Shown: positions 30,951-43,267, counted from the first letter of the stretch. The stretch is DNA of 64,000 bases from Astragalus membranaceus (GCA_039519185.1 CM076849.1:61214587-61278586), one strand, 5' to 3'. The notes: a model not told the origin generated them from the letters alone. Translations and numbers: made by a program.

Positions 30951-31106
30951 CTGTCATTGAAGTCTTAAGCTGTCGAACACTTCTTTGAAACAGGCACATT
31001 CTTAACAAAATAGCAAAAGAGAGATTTAACTACATAGGCATTAGATGAATAATAGAAACAAGTAGGCAAAAACATAGCCAACACTAGACTTTGAATTCAT
31101 ATTTAC

Positions 31107-31512
31107 CTTCAGTTCAGCGAGTATCTCATCCGTGCTTCTCCCAGGTGCACATATGAGAAATACAAACCCAAACTTTTGCATATATCGAGCATTCCATTTG
31201 GATAGTTCCTACAAAATTCAAAAAACCACACATGAGTAATAATAAGACAAATAGTGAATCATGTTGTAGGTCCAGCCAATGAAGGATGCAAAAATGAAAC
31301 CATATGATACTTTGTAAGAGAAATTATAACTCTACAGAACAAAAGTGTTTTTCAATTCAACACTCTTACACAAATTATCTTAAAGTATTTTGATAGCAGA
31401 GTCAGAGAACAATCAGTTTCCATATATTTCATAGTACATGAATCAAGCACTTAAGTATTCTAAGCAAGCAAACCTGTAAACTAGAACCAGTAGCAGTTGC
31501 TAAAGGAGGGAG
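31107..31512 (-). pseudogene. captured exons of TTL (OHCU decarboxylase domain)
   Basis: Exon at 31208-31107 (102 bp, 34 codons) encodes ELSKWNARYMQKFGFVFLIC, then APGRSTDEILAELK, and is bordered by TTTTGTAG and GTAAAT. A short upstream exon at about 31512-31474 encodes LATATGSSLQ and joins it in phase 0. Together they match the decarboxylase domain of plant TTL, the bifunctional peroxisomal enzyme that turns hydroxyisourate into allantoin (FGFVF(I/L)ICA.GR.T.EILAELK). The exons that should follow (RYPNRP onward) and the transthyretin-like domain are absent. The 3' neighbours are retroelement and eIF5A pieces. Confidence 0.8.
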
Positions 31513-31708
31513 CTATTGCAAAAACCTGTAGCCATATAGTCCTTAGCAACCAGTTTCACCAATCATCTCATGTCAAAGCAATTAAATTGGAAGAAACTAT
31601 TGAAAAATCTATTACACTTTTTTTTTTTGCAATTTTAGTTGTCCCAAGTAATTGAAACTTGAAAGGCTTCAATCTACATCAACAAGAGTGACATTTGTGT
31701 GTTAGTAC

Positions 31709-31787
31709 CTCAGTAGCAACTGAAAGATGACCCTTCCTTTCATCTTGAGTTGCTCCCATGCTCTCATTACCCATGAGGTCATATTCA
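31709..31787 (-). pseudogene. exon-like segment running into the gap
   Basis: The minus frame EYDLMGNESMGATQDERKGH, then LSVATE, ends in a GAG/GTACTAAC donor. It may be a further exon of the captured gene but I cannot match it to TTL. The upstream side is unknown because of the N gap. Confidence 0.35.
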
Positions 31788-32287
31788 NNNNNNNNNNNNN
31801 NNNNNNNNNNNNNNNNNNNNNNNNNNNNNNNNNNNNNNNNNNNNNNNNNNNNNNNNNNNNNNNNNNNNNNNNNNNNNNNNNNNNNNNNNNNNNNNNNNNN
31901 NNNNNNNNNNNNNNNNNNNNNNNNNNNNNNNNNNNNNNNNNNNNNNNNNNNNNNNNNNNNNNNNNNNNNNNNNNNNNNNNNNNNNNNNNNNNNNNNNNNN
32001 NNNNNNNNNNNNNNNNNNNNNNNNNNNNNNNNNNNNNNNNNNNNNNNNNNNNNNNNNNNNNNNNNNNNNNNNNNNNNNNNNNNNNNNNNNNNNNNNNNNN
32101 NNNNNNNNNNNNNNNNNNNNNNNNNNNNNNNNNNNNNNNNNNNNNNNNNNNNNNNNNNNNNNNNNNNNNNNNNNNNNNNNNNNNNNNNNNNNNNNNNNNN
32201 NNNNNNNNNNNNNNNNNNNNNNNNNNNNNNNNNNNNNNNNNNNNNNNNNNNNNNNNNNNNNNNNNNNNNNNNNNNNNNNNNNNNNNN
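31788..32287. other. assembly gap, 500 N
   Basis: There are exactly 500 unknown bases, a conventional placeholder length, so the true size is uncertain. Frames reported across it are meaningless. Confidence 0.99.
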
Positions 32288-32383
32288 TTCTGAAATTATG
32301 ATAATAATGATTTCTGTTGTTACCTTAATTTCGTATCAGTGTCAAATTTGCTGACTGCAGAGTTTGTTATGTATACTTGCAGG

Positions 32384-32568
32384 GTTACGGGCATTATATC
32401 GACCAACAGATGCTGAATGAACCACTTGAAGAGATAATTGGGAAACTGCTTGAAGAACATTCAGGAGCAGCCAATCAGCTACTTGAAAGCAAGGGTCTTT
32501 TCCTGTTGCCTATTGCTTTGGTTGATGAGATGAATGAAGCAATGCAAATGTTCAGTGGGAGTGCATAG
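32384..32568 (+). pseudogene. unidentified last exon
   Basis: Following TATACTTGCAG, the plus strand reads GYGHYIDQQMLNEPLEEIIG, then KLLEEHSGAANQLLESKGLF, LLPIALVDEMNEAMQMFSGSA and a stop. Codon usage and the acceptor look genuine and the helix is amphipathic. I do not recognise the family. It is opposite in strand to the TTL and eIF5A pieces. The rest of the gene would lie in or beyond the gap. Confidence 0.5.
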
Positions 32569-33139
32569 TGGTATTATGTTGACATTTATTTTGTATTCTT
32601 GGATCATTTCTATATTGTTTTAGTTATTCTTTAGTGGAATACTGAGCTGAATCATCAATAAGTTTCATGATTGTTTTCTTTGATTTGAACCAGCATTGGC
32701 TGTGTAGCTGTTTCATTTCAAAAGATTCTATGGCAGTGTGCACTTTGTGTAGTTTTCTACTTCCCTGGTCTATATAAATAGAATATGACTTTGGCTTCCA
32801 TACTTCCCTCTGTATTGGTTTATAAATAGAATATGACTTAATTTTATATTGGTTGTTCAACTGAATTGTGTCCTGTAACTTTTAAAATTTGTGGTTTTCA
32901 CTATATGTATAGTGGTGTATTGGTAACTTGTTCTATTAGTGCTTCTTAAGTTGGCATTTCATGCTTTTTAAAACGTTCCCTTACAATTAAGCTGCATAAA
33001 ACGTATAAGGGAGTTACATTTGCTGATGGAAACCTCTTATAAGCTAGTTACATTTGCTGAGTCTGAATTGGCAGGAAAGTCGTATTGCAAAATAGAATGG
33101 AGTTTGCATGTAATGGAAGGATTTTGAAAAATTATTTAT

Positions 33140-33435
33140 CAATTCGTACCGACGGAATTTTCTTGGAAATTTGCGAGGGATATTTCCGAGGGATTTGCGA
33201 GGGTTATTTCTGAGGGATTTGCGAGGGACATTTCCGAGGGATTTGCGAGGGATATTTCCGAGGGAGTTTCCGAGGGATTTGTGACGGAAACGTTTCCGAG
33301 GGAATTTTCCGTCGGAAATCGTTTGCGAGGACTGTTTATCCCACAGAATTTTGTCCGTCGGAAATTCCGTCGGAAACGTGAATTAGCGACCGATTTTCCT
33401 GCTTTTCCGAGGGATTTTTCCCTCGGAAATCACCG
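33140..33435. repeat. CCGAGGGATTTGCGAGGGA subterminal repeats (right)
   Basis: At least eight units of 19-22 bp occur: GATTTGCGAGGGATATTTCC, GAGGGA. They mirror the left-end array, with CCCTCG in place of CGTCG words. Confidence 0.88.
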
Positions 33436-33449
33436 AAATTCTTGTAGTG

Positions 33450-35503
33450 ATAAGATCTAAAAAAGAGTAAAAAATGGTCATAAAAATTGTTGCAAAATGC
33501 CTAAGAAAAATATAATGTTGAACTGTTCCGAAATGCAGAAAAAGAAAAGAAAGAATGCAAATAAGGAGTTCAGCAATAAAGGCAGTAACTGATTTTGTTC
33601 ATCAAACCATCAGCGCTGTGGCGTTTAACGCTACAGCGGTAAGAAAGCACCAAATCAAAACTTAGTGCACTAACTGAAGATCTGAAATACTTAATTAAAT
33701 CCCTTTGTTGTGCTTTGAAGCCCCCCATTACTTATGTGAAATTGTTAATCCACTCTCTCTTTTGAAAAAAAATTCTTTGTCTACTCCAAAAGAAGGCTAC
33801 TCTATCCAAAGCCTAAGAGAAATGCTGAAACTAGCTAGGATCTGAGCCAAGCTTTGAAGTCACACACTCACATTTGAGCAGTATTAATTCTATTTGTTAT
33901 AAAAACACATTGCTATGTGAGGATGTTCAGAATAGTTTGAAGTGAAGGCCTAGCATGAGTAAATTTTTGAGAAATCCTATTTAATTTAAAAGCTGCAGCT
34001 AGTTATACTTTTAAGCTTACTTGTCAGTTTGTTTTCTTGTCTTATTCAAGTGTTATTACTTGAGGACAAGCAATGGTTCAAGTTTGGGGGTGTGATAACT
34101 CATATTTGTATGAGTTATTTATGCCCTTATTACGTAAATCAAACTGAGTTCTCAAGTAATTTAAGTACTTTCATATGTGAATATGTCATTTAGAGTATAA
34201 TTAGAGGTTAAGAATTAATTTCATAAATATTGGGCATAATAGATGCCTTTGTGAATATTTTGATGTTTGCTTGAGCACTGCAGCGGTAGACGCTATGCAA
34301 CGGTAAGCGCTACAGCACCTTAAGGTAATTGGCCACTTGGATATTTACGCAGCCACTTGCTGCCTGATGAGTCATCATCCTGATCTTCTTATCTCAGCCT
34401 GACATTGAAGCATGCAAGTGGACTCAAAGAAACACTTGGCATCTCCTAATTGATGTTTAGGTGATAGTTGGTGATGATTTCAATCATTGCCCTTTTGTAA
34501 AGCCACTTTATGGACTTGGAGATAATATCTAAGTATTATCTTCTTCAAAAAGAATATACTAAGATATAGATATTCATTCGTAGAAAGAGAGAATAGTGAG
34601 ACTTGGAAAAAGAACTAACTTGACACTTTAGAAATCCTCCATTGTTGCTTTACTCTCAAGTTTTCTTTTTAGTTTAGTTTTATTATCTCACCTACGCTTT
34701 GCTCACGCCATAGCATCATTCAACGTGTATGACTTGGGATCATTGGAGTGCATCTTTTGCAACCATTTTTCTCTTGCTCACATACGGTAACATAATCTTT
34801 TTAGTTTATATTGTTATGATGAAGCTTGTTATGAGTTAAACTTGTGTGGTTGGATTGTTCTCATATTTGTAATGAACCTTGAGTAAAGTTTATGTAATGT
34901 TATGACGTTTGCGTTTTATTTCTTGTGTCATAATGCTTTCAAACTTGTTTTGGGATTGATCAACTAAAATAAGTAGATTCATAGGTACAGACATGGTCTA
35001 TGAATAGGAACTCAAGGAATAATATGAATGAAAGGTTATTTAAAGACACTTAGATAACTTGTACTTAACCCTAGACATAGGGGAGTAATAGTTCATAAGG
35101 TAAAAGCTGTAAGTTCGTTAATATATAGAGGTGAACTTATTTAGAGCCTAGACATAGGAGTCTTGTAACAAAACCCTGACGACAGTGACTGAAAGGCACG
35201 CTTCCATACCGCTACAGCGCTTAACGCTACAGCGTCTAACGCTATAGCGCTTTACTATTGGGAATTTATATAACAAAGAACTATCCAACTCTCTTTATTA
35301 CTTCTTAAACTCACTACTGCTTTAACGACAATTTTATTATGTTTATACTTTCACATTTGTCATTGTCACTTGACATGTTTCACTAAGTTGCTAAGATGCT
35401 TAAACTCTTAAATTAATTCCAATCCCTGTGGGAACGATCTTTACTTATCATTGTATTACTTGTTGCGATTGTGTATACCTGCACATCTAATTTTCGGCCA
35501 ACA
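33450..35503 (+). mobile_element. 3' end and LTR of an Athila-like gypsy element
   Basis: The text GAGGACAAGCAATGGTTCAA, then GTTTGGGGGTG, is the polypurine end typical of plant Athila/Tat-type gypsy elements. An LTR follows from about 34093 (TGATAACTC) to about 35503 (GGCCAACA). GTGGGAACGATCTTTACTTA lies near its end, as in related LTRs. The internal part upstream (33450-34092) is non-coding. Palindrome-like CGCTACAGCG/CGCTGTGGCG words recur at 33613, 34270-34315 and 35208-35255. It starts directly after the CACTA end. No 5' LTR. Confidence 0.65.
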
Positions 35504-38340
35504 TTTGCCCCCATAAGCTACTTGCTTTTTTAAATATTTGCACAAAAGTATAAGAAATATAAGTGAGAATAATTAATACTAGTTTTATTGTTCTTTGAGA
35601 AAAGGCAAGTACTAGTTTAATTATTAAAAAAATTAAATATTAGTGAAACTAATCTCTCAAAATGACTAAAATGTTTCTAAAATTATTTTAAAATGACTAA
35701 TTTGACCAATATTTGAGAACTCAATTGATACTTTTCATTTCTTAAGGACTAGATAAGTATCAATTTTTTGTATCAATTTGGGTATCAATTTGGTAGGGGA
35801 GAATCACACGGGCCGGCAAAGCGGGGTACTGGTGGCAAGCTAGGTTCCCTAGCGTAGATTAGTCATCGGCAAAGCCGATGGAAATTGCGCACCAATATCA
35901 TGGTAACAAAAAAAAGATATCAAATTATTTTTTGCCCCCACTACTACAAATTTCTGGATCTGCCACTGGCTACACATGCAGGTGCAGTTAACTGAATTGA
36001 AACAGAACCGAAAGAAGAGCACAAAGAATCTTTCTTTTTTAAGAGACAATAGTCTAGCTGCCGTATTTCTATACGGTTTTTGTTGTATTTGTCTACATAT
36101 GTCACAAATGTGGTGTTAGTGGTAATAAATAAATAATAAAATAATAAAGTATTCCAGTTCTCCAAACATATTTCCGTTTTATTTACTCCTTCCTTCTTAC
36201 TTCCTCTGCCTCCTTTTCCCTTTTCTCTTTTTTCTCTTCTCTCTGCATTCAATGACCCAATAAAATAGAACCTACCAAGCCACCAAAGTCAAAACCCAAA
36301 TAGTGAATGCAATATCCTCCAATTTTAAATTAAAATAAATGATGCAAGGTGATGCAATTTAATTTAATAATTGATACAATTGTGATGCATGTCAAATACA
36401 TAATGTATTATAAAACGGGAACCAATGTCCAGGGAGAGGGAAAAGAAATTGAGAGAAGAAAGAGTGAGGAAGAGAAAAAAATGATCAGATCCAAAAAAAG
36501 AGAGAGAGGCGAAACTGAAAGGGCCATACCCGCTTGCTCCGGCAACCACCAACCAACACCATCTGAATCTGTTACTCAATCCACCTCTTCTCTGCCATAT
36601 TAAACAACAAGAGAAAACCTCAAAGATGCAATCCTTTGCAGAAACAATACTGCAAAATTAAACATAAGAGGAAATAAACCATTACAAACAGAATGAGAAT
36701 ATGAAGATAAAGAGATAAGTGGAAGAAAGGTCACAGTGATTATAAATTTGGGTTCAGTGAAGGGTGTAAACAACACAAGACATTGAGGAGAAGTCACCTA
36801 TCTTCTTCTTCTTCGATTGTTAAATTTGTACATTTTTTTTCATTTATTCCTTCAAAGCCAGCAACCTGTAAAAAAAGGAAAATAATAGCAATCTTAGTTT
36901 AGTTTGAGTTGTTATATAATATGCTATATTGTTTTGCATTTACTCCTTAAGAATTGAAACATGATATTTGGGTTCCGGTGAGAAGATGAAAATAAGAAAA
37001 TAAGAAGAAGAAGAAAGCTCACAATAATTACAAATTTGGGTTCAAAGAATAGGCCTGCAACAATTAGTTTAGTTTCAGTTGTTTATGTTATATAATATGT
37101 TATATTGTTTTTGTTGTAAAAAAATTTAAAAGGGAGAAGAATCGGTAAAGAAAAAATGTAAAGAGAAGTAGAAGGTGTAGAAACTTTTTAGAGGGATCCA
37201 AAACAAGGAAAACTAAAAAAATAAATAAAAAGGTTAAAAAAATAGTGAGGAAAAAGGGAAGAGAGAGTACCTCCATGACCATCACCCCATAAAATAGCCT
37301 TCGCCACGAGCCACAAAACAGTATTCCACCGTCGGAGCACCACCACCACGTTCGTTTTAGCATTCCATATTCAGAAAAAACAGAAAATCAAAAGGCCACT
37401 GTAAAATATTTCACAGATCTAGAACCGAACCAACATTACAAGATGCAAACTGGAAACTACAGAAACTAAAAACTGAGCCGAAAATTAAAAAATATCATTT
37501 TGTGTAATAGCGTCATTGTGTGGAAGATCAGATGCGGTGAGGAGAAATTTGAAGCCGTGAGAAGCAGATCTGAAGCAGAGAGATGGTACCATGTTCTTAG
37601 AGGGAAAAGCAAGGTGGTCTTCAAGAAAGGAGCAAAGGCGACAGTTATGGGGAGGAGCAAAGGGAAGAGGAGATTAGTGAGGTGAGAACATTCTCAGCAG
37701 AGGTGGGAAATGAGGATGTGTGTGTGCATGTGAGAGAAATGAAGGGGAAAGTGAGAGGATCAGAGATGAGGGAGAGTGACGTGGGATGGTGAGAGATGAA
37801 AGGTAGTGGGGATGGAAAAAAGAATGAAGTGTGATGGTGGTGATTCTAGAGAGTGGTAAAAAATCAAAGAAAGAGCATTGAAAAAATAAAATAAAAAATT
37901 ACTTTGTGCAACAGCTATAACTTGGACAAATGAATAGAAAATATTGTAGAGAGAAAGAAAGATCAAACAAAAAACATGTGAGTAAATGTCATGAATTTTA
38001 AAAAAATTCTAAATGCAACTACAATTATTGAAGTCGACGATTTGAGTTAGATGGATGAGTAAAAAGAAACGGAATGAAAGCTTAATTGTGACCAACATTA
38101 TATTTTTAGTTTGGATAAATTTGTTTGTGTTTTTTTTATGATTCTGAAACATGCATGGTTGATACCATAGATATTTAATTGTTATACACTCATGAGATAA
38201 ATAACAAAGTTATTTAAACATTTAATTATAGGTAGACTATAATATGAACCCGTCAAATAGTGGACCTCTCTATTTAACTGAAATTTAGTAGTGAGTTGTC
38301 AAATTTTAAACACCCCAAATTAATCTTCACTTGTGCTTAG
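35504..38340. other. AT-rich DNA without recognised gene
   Basis: At 35932-35975, minus-strand CCAGTGGCAGATCCAGAAAT resembles a CAGTGGCGGA-type transposon end also seen at 52789. At 36430-36600 and 36720-37040, purine-rich, duplicated phrases (CACAGTGATTATAAATTTGG and ACAATAATTACAAATTTGGG) look like 5' UTR or intron pieces. Several frames of 60-100 residues show no family. Confidence 0.4.
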
Positions 38341-38736
38341 GAATAAATTTCGCACTGAACCCTAATCTTCTCACTAGCGCCGCCGCCAATAATCAAGAAC
38401 ATGAAGGATCTACGCCGACGATGAGGTAACTGTGTCAAGAGATCTTCCTTGTTCACTAGCTCTCATCAAAGATAGCCGGAGGTGATGAGGTAACTGTGTC
38501 AAGAATTCCGTCTTGTTCACTAGCTCTCATCAGACACTAGATCATGATGCAGTGTAAAACTCTGAACAAAAGTAATTTTGATGCAGAGTAGGTTCACTGA
38601 ACAGATTTAGTGATCACAACATTATATAGCATTCAAAGTATTTTTCTCTCCTAGGTTCTTCTAGTGAGACGTCGCCGTTTTTCACTCCTTTGTGAGGTGA
38701 TATCTTGTGTGTTTAGTCTGACTCTTTCATCTCCGA

Positions 38737-39627
38737 ATGGCCAACAACCCAAACATGAATTTCGATGAAGAAGAGGATGAAGTTGTTCCACTGCAGAGGA
38801 ACTCAAACGAAGGTGAAAGCTTGGAAGCGCGCCTATGTTTGGTGGGCCGCTTCCTTACGAAGAGATCTATTCGTATTGCCATCATGAAAGATCGTCTTGC
38901 AGCAGTCTGGCAACTGGGACGCGGGGTCAATATTCGAGTCCTAGATAGCAACCTGTTTCTATTTCAGTTTTACCATTGGCGTGATGTTGACAAGGTCTTC
39001 TCTAGAGGTCCATGGCATTTTGATGAACATATGTTAATTCTTGCAAAACTAGGAGTGGGGGACGTCCCAGCGCAAATGCCATTGGTTGAAGCAGCTTTCT
39101 GGGTGCAAGTCCACGATGTCCCAAATGGCTTTATGACGGAAGAGGTTGGGCGGGTTCTAGGGAACTTCATTGGTGTGTTTATGGAATATGATCCAAAGAA
39201 TAGTTCTGATTTTTGGAAATCCTTTATGCGTATCTGGGTATTGGTGGATGTTCGCAAACCGCTAAGGAGAGGGAAGCAGATCAATGTTGGGGGAGACATA
39301 GTTAGGACTGTAAGGTTCAAGTATGAACGATTATCAGTCTTTTGTTATCTGTGTGGTTTACTCAGTCACTTGGACAATAGCTGTGATATACTTTTTGATA
39401 TGGAGAATGATGATGGTAGACGTGGGTGGGGGGCGAAACTCAAAGTGGAACGGAGGAATCCTGGTGATAGTAATCAGTGGTTGCGCAGGGAGGGAGTGGC
39501 GGATGCGACGGTGGAGGTGCCGCCGACTAGTGCGGGTCAAGGAGGGCCGGTTCCTACAGCTGGCAATAATGGCAATATTAATTGCAATAACTACGAGGAG
39601 AGATTTTCACCAACTAAATATCAATAA
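38737..39627 (+). pseudogene. LINE ORF1: DUF4283 domain and CCHC knuckle
   Basis: The 296 residues begin MANNPNMNFDEEEDEVVPLQ. The DUF4283-like region (about residues 25-170) has LVGRFLTKRSIRIAIMKDRL, FQFYHWRDVDKVFSRGPWHF and EAAFWVQVHDVPNGFM. A zinc knuckle CYLCGLLSHLDNSC lies at about residue 208. This is the nucleic-acid-binding ORF1 protein of plant L1 elements. The frame stops at KYQ; the continuation (NVIVSNRN) is in the next frame, so there is a frameshift before the CACTA insertion. The C-terminal part resumes at 43575. Confidence 0.85.
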
Positions 39628-39879
39628 TGACCAATTACTGAGCAACGTTATTGTCTCCAACAGGAACAATCACTAGTGAAAAAACAGGAAAATAATGGGA
39701 GTTTTTTTAAGTCGGATGCCAAAATATCCGACTTAAAATATGGAGGCGGTGGCAATTTTGTAATAAACATGGGAAAAAAATTATAGCGTTCAGATTCGAA
39801 GTCTGATGAAAAATATCATCCGACTTTAAATGGGTAGTATTTTTTTTTTAGTAAAAAAAAACACCGAAGCTTATCAAAA

Positions 39880-40090
39880 AAAAGGGACTGAGAGTCATCT
39901 CGTTCCCCACAGTTCGCGTTCCATCTCTCTCGTTTCCATCTCTCTTCTTTTCCATATCTCCGCCAAGGTTCCATCTTCGACCGCCGTTATCTCCTCTCTT
40001 CCGTCGTCATCTCTCTCCTCCTCGCCCTTTGCTCTCTACCCAAGCTCGCTCTCTCCGCCATCGCTCAAGAACTGTAAGTACCAACTTCAT
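39880..40090 (+). other. pyrimidine-rich 5' UTR-like segment
   Basis: CTCTCTC/TCCTCC-rich sequence ends in CTGTAAGTACC, a donor-like site, as in a captured first exon. It opens a Ser-rich 94-residue frame with no family. Confidence 0.35.
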
Positions 40091-40631
40091 CTCTTTCTTT
40101 CTCTCCGTACGTAGCTCTCTCTGTCTCTCTTTGTTGCTGTCTCTGTCGCTCTTTATATGTTGCTCTCTCTTTCTAGGGTTTGTTATTGTGTTTACTTTTT
40201 ATTGATTGTATGAATTTTAGGTGTAGGATTTAGGGTTTATGAGTTTTCAAAACTTAATTTGGGATTATGGGGTTTTAAATCTTAATTTGGGATTTAGGGT
40301 TTAAGATAATATGATTCAATTGAAATTGATAATGTTATTGAATCATATTCTGGGAGAGGGAACCTTGAATTTTGCTTCCAATTGATGTTGATATTGATAA
40401 TGTTATTGATTCTGAAATTGTTGATGCAAAAGGTAGAATTTTGAATAGAAAATTAATGGGTCTTCGGTTTCCCAGACTAGACGGACTTGTTTTTCTACTT
40501 CATCCCGTTTTATCTCAAGTTGATGATCCTTTATGAGAGCTTTTAGTATCTCCAATTTTCACTCTTTATCTACCTGACATTATATTCGTAGGATGTGTCT
40601 CCTCCTAGTCACATTTTGTTATCTCTGCAGT

Positions 40632-40909
40632 AATATTAGGAGTTCACACCGTCCTTATGCAGCTGCAACCTAATATTTGACTATTATTGTCCCTCGGCAT
40701 CCACAGCAAGGTCGGGAGATTGCTAAAGTAAGTGTTTAATTCCATATCATTTTCTTTCAAAACATGTTTGTTTGTAACTGCTTCCATGTCTTGTTCTCTC
40801 CATCCAATACAGATGGCATGGTTTTTGCATTACCATTCACCCTGAAGTTTAAGCTAGAAACACGAGAAGTTTAAGCCAGAAACAAACATTTATGTGGTGG
40901 ATACTTTGG
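40632..40909 (+). pseudogene. captured exons of KDO transferase
   Basis: The first exon (about 40632-40727) reads LGVHTVLMQLQPN, then, after a one-base shift, LTIIVPRHPQQGREIAK, with a GTAAGT donor. The second (about 40813-40909) ends in PETNIYVVDTLG before GTAAAT. HPN(L)LTIIVPRHPQ.G.EIA and (T)(N/D)(I/V)YVVDTLGELR are hallmarks of KdtA/WaaA-type 3-deoxy-manno-octulosonate transferase, a mitochondrial enzyme in plants. The frameshift, missing catalytic parts and transposon context make it a broken fragment. Confidence 0.75.
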
Positions 40910-42825
40910 GTAAATATTCTTTTCTTTTCACTGACATGAAGTGTTGTCATGTGTAAAAATTCATATACACTGATAACACAGGCCATGTGATACTTCTTAA
41001 TGGCTTATATATAATTTGTTTGTAGTTTAGTCAATTTGATTAACTGTAACTAGTCGATCTGAACATGCCATTGCTTGTTCCTAGTGCCTTGTATTTTTCT
41101 TGTTTTCAATTTGATATTCTTAGAAAGACTCTAAAGCAGTGCAGTGAAATTCACAAAGCTAATTGATATCCTTAGAAAAAGACTCTAGTCTAGACTTCAC
41201 AAAGCAGTGCAATGAAACTAATTTTTCAACTTTTAAGATGATTGCTTGATAATTATTATTGAGTAGATATTAGATTAACTCTATGCATTGACTCTTGCAC
41301 TTATACTTGATTCTCAATTCCATAAGCAAGTTATTATAGCTTGAACCAATGTGTTAAAAGCTCCTTTTGTAATGTTTATGCATTAGCTGCTATTCAATTT
41401 TGGATATTGGGTGTCTAATTCATCAATCATGTTGCTAACAAGAGTAGAATGTCTATTCCTATTTCATTATGCTTTATTCCTGTTGTAAAAATATATACCT
41501 TTGGGCTATGGCACTGAATCTCTTGCGCCACGGATTCAAGTTCATTGTTTGGAACAGGATTATACTTGGTACCTCCTCTGATTCCAAGGTACCTATTCCA
41601 CTTTTAAAGTGATTATACTTGCTGGATTTTTAGCTTCTGTGTGCTGGTTTTTTAAATAATGTTGGTTGCTTATCATGAGAGGATTAGTGTTAAGCAAGCT
41701 TGTTACATGTATACGAGTATATTGGGCTTCCTTTATTATGAAACACCGAGTTATTTTCATTGCAAATGATTTATTAATTTTCACTGCTGCCTTGCAAACA
41801 AAAACCATCTTAAATTGGTTTCATTTTCAATGCAAATGATATTTGATTGAGTGGATATCTGAGATTGTTCTTATGCTTTGTACTTTCTCTCGCTGTTATT
41901 ACTTTGTTGGATAATTCTTATGCAAAGCGATGAAGGGAGAGTTCATGCACCGGCGCTGGTGTGGGCCTAGAGTTGCTGGGCGCGTGTGGGAGTAGCAATT
42001 AGAGGTATTCTCAACTCTGTTTTTGTATAATCTGATTCGTTAGTGTTAATAATTAGTGAATTATAATTAGTGGGGTGTGGGGATGGTGGTTTCAAATAGA
42101 TAATCCGATTGTACACCTTTTTTGTACACCTTTAAAGGTGATTTATATCATTGCTTCATTTTTTGAATGTTGCTTTCACATTTATGTTGTACTTGTGATG
42201 ATGAATTGGTGAATTTGGTTCAGTTTTGTGCAGGCACAAAAACGGTTCTTGATAAGTAGAATGCTGCAAGAAATATTCTTTGATTTTGCAGAAGTACCAT
42301 CGAACCTCTTCGAGTGAGTGGAATTTTATATTGCTGATATGATAAGTAGAATGCTGCAAGAAATATTCTTTTTGAGCCTTCACACTAAATCAAGGTTACA
42401 AATAAAATATTAAGGCACAAATCAATATTGTTACTTGTCAGAATCTACTGAGAGGAAGCTCTGCTGCAATAATTAATTATCATTCACAAATCATTTGTTA
42501 ATCTTTCCTACTAATCTTCTTTATTTGACAAATTAGGTGTGCAAACTACTAATCTTCTAATTTGTTATGAAGTTTGAAACACTGATGTCTATCCTTTACC
42601 CTTGTTCTTGAAGGGCTAGCCAGTCATATAAATTTACACAACTTTTAACCTTGTTTTGTGAGATGGCCATACATTGGTGTTATCAAGTTATCAAGTTGGG
42701 CTAGGAAGTTGATAGTAGAACTAAAAACAACTCACTCAAGTACATTGTCCTATTTTTTAGTATATGCATAGAGTTCAATGTGGTTAATGATCAATGGTTA
42801 ATAATTAACATATATCTTGTTACAG
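40910..42825. other. intron-like CACTA interior
   Basis: Mostly AT-rich. ATAAGTAGAATGCTGCAAGA, then AATATTCTTT, is duplicated at about 42250 and 42340, an 88-bp period. I found no exon I could name. Confidence 0.4.
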
Positions 42826-42960
42826 GTAGCGGGATGGGGAGCTGATGGTGTGATTGTTGGAAGTGCTATGGTGAGGTTGCTTGGTGAGGCCAAATCTCCT
42901 CAAGAAGGATTGAAAGAACTGGAAAATTTCACCCGCTCCTTAAAATCAGCACTTCAATGA
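42826..42960 (+). pseudogene. captured last exon of tryptophan synthase alpha
   Basis: After TTGTTACAG the 135-bp exon encodes VAGWGADGVIVGSAMVRLLG, EAKSPQEGLKELENFTRSLK, SALQ and a stop. This is the C-terminal barrel helix of the TrpA family: GADGVIVGSA(M/F) carries the phosphate-binding Gly-Ser. It is intact over the exon but lacks all upstream catalytic parts (Glu49, Asp60 of the E. coli enzyme). Confidence 0.85.
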
Positions 42961-43267
42961 AACCAAGTTTAGAAAAGCTCAAACTTATAGTAGTTTTTGT
43001 CTTCATGGATAATGGAATTGAAAAAGGATATTTTGTTCAACTTTTTTTTCCCACATGTCCGTGATATTACAATATGTTTCAAGTTTTTTGTTCATTTTCA
43101 AGTATGACAGGATTCTTGTTAGTGAAATAAATGGTGTATATGATGATATTTATTGTATAAGTTAATTTCATGTTGATTTTAGTTTTTCTTTTAACTTCTT
43201 ACAATTCTTGGTATTTATTTTTATGTATTGATATGAAGGGTGAAGCAAAAAAATAATTAAAACAAAA

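Larger units (their letters stand above)
29076..33449. mobile_element. CACTA-like composite carrying gene fragments
   Basis: CACTACAAGAAAATCGACGA begins at 29076 and, inverted, CACTACAAGAATTTCGGTGA ends at 33449. Both have subterminal arrays: CGTCGCAAAT/CCGTCGGAAAT on the left and CCCTCGCAAAT/CCCTCGGAAAT (inverted) on the right. Inside are fragments of eIF5A and TTL, an unidentified exon, a copia remnant and a 500-N gap. The presumed TSDs differ (ACC and ATA) and the subterminal words differ. The two ends may therefore belong to two related elements. Confidence 0.6.

Noticed and set aside
31727..32354. Two frames of about 190 codons crossing the gap
   Set aside because: They consist of unknown bases and carry no information.
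29076..33449. Calling this one clean CACTA insertion
   Set aside because: The putative TSDs (ACC, ATA) and the subterminal words differ, so I kept it as a composite with lower confidence.
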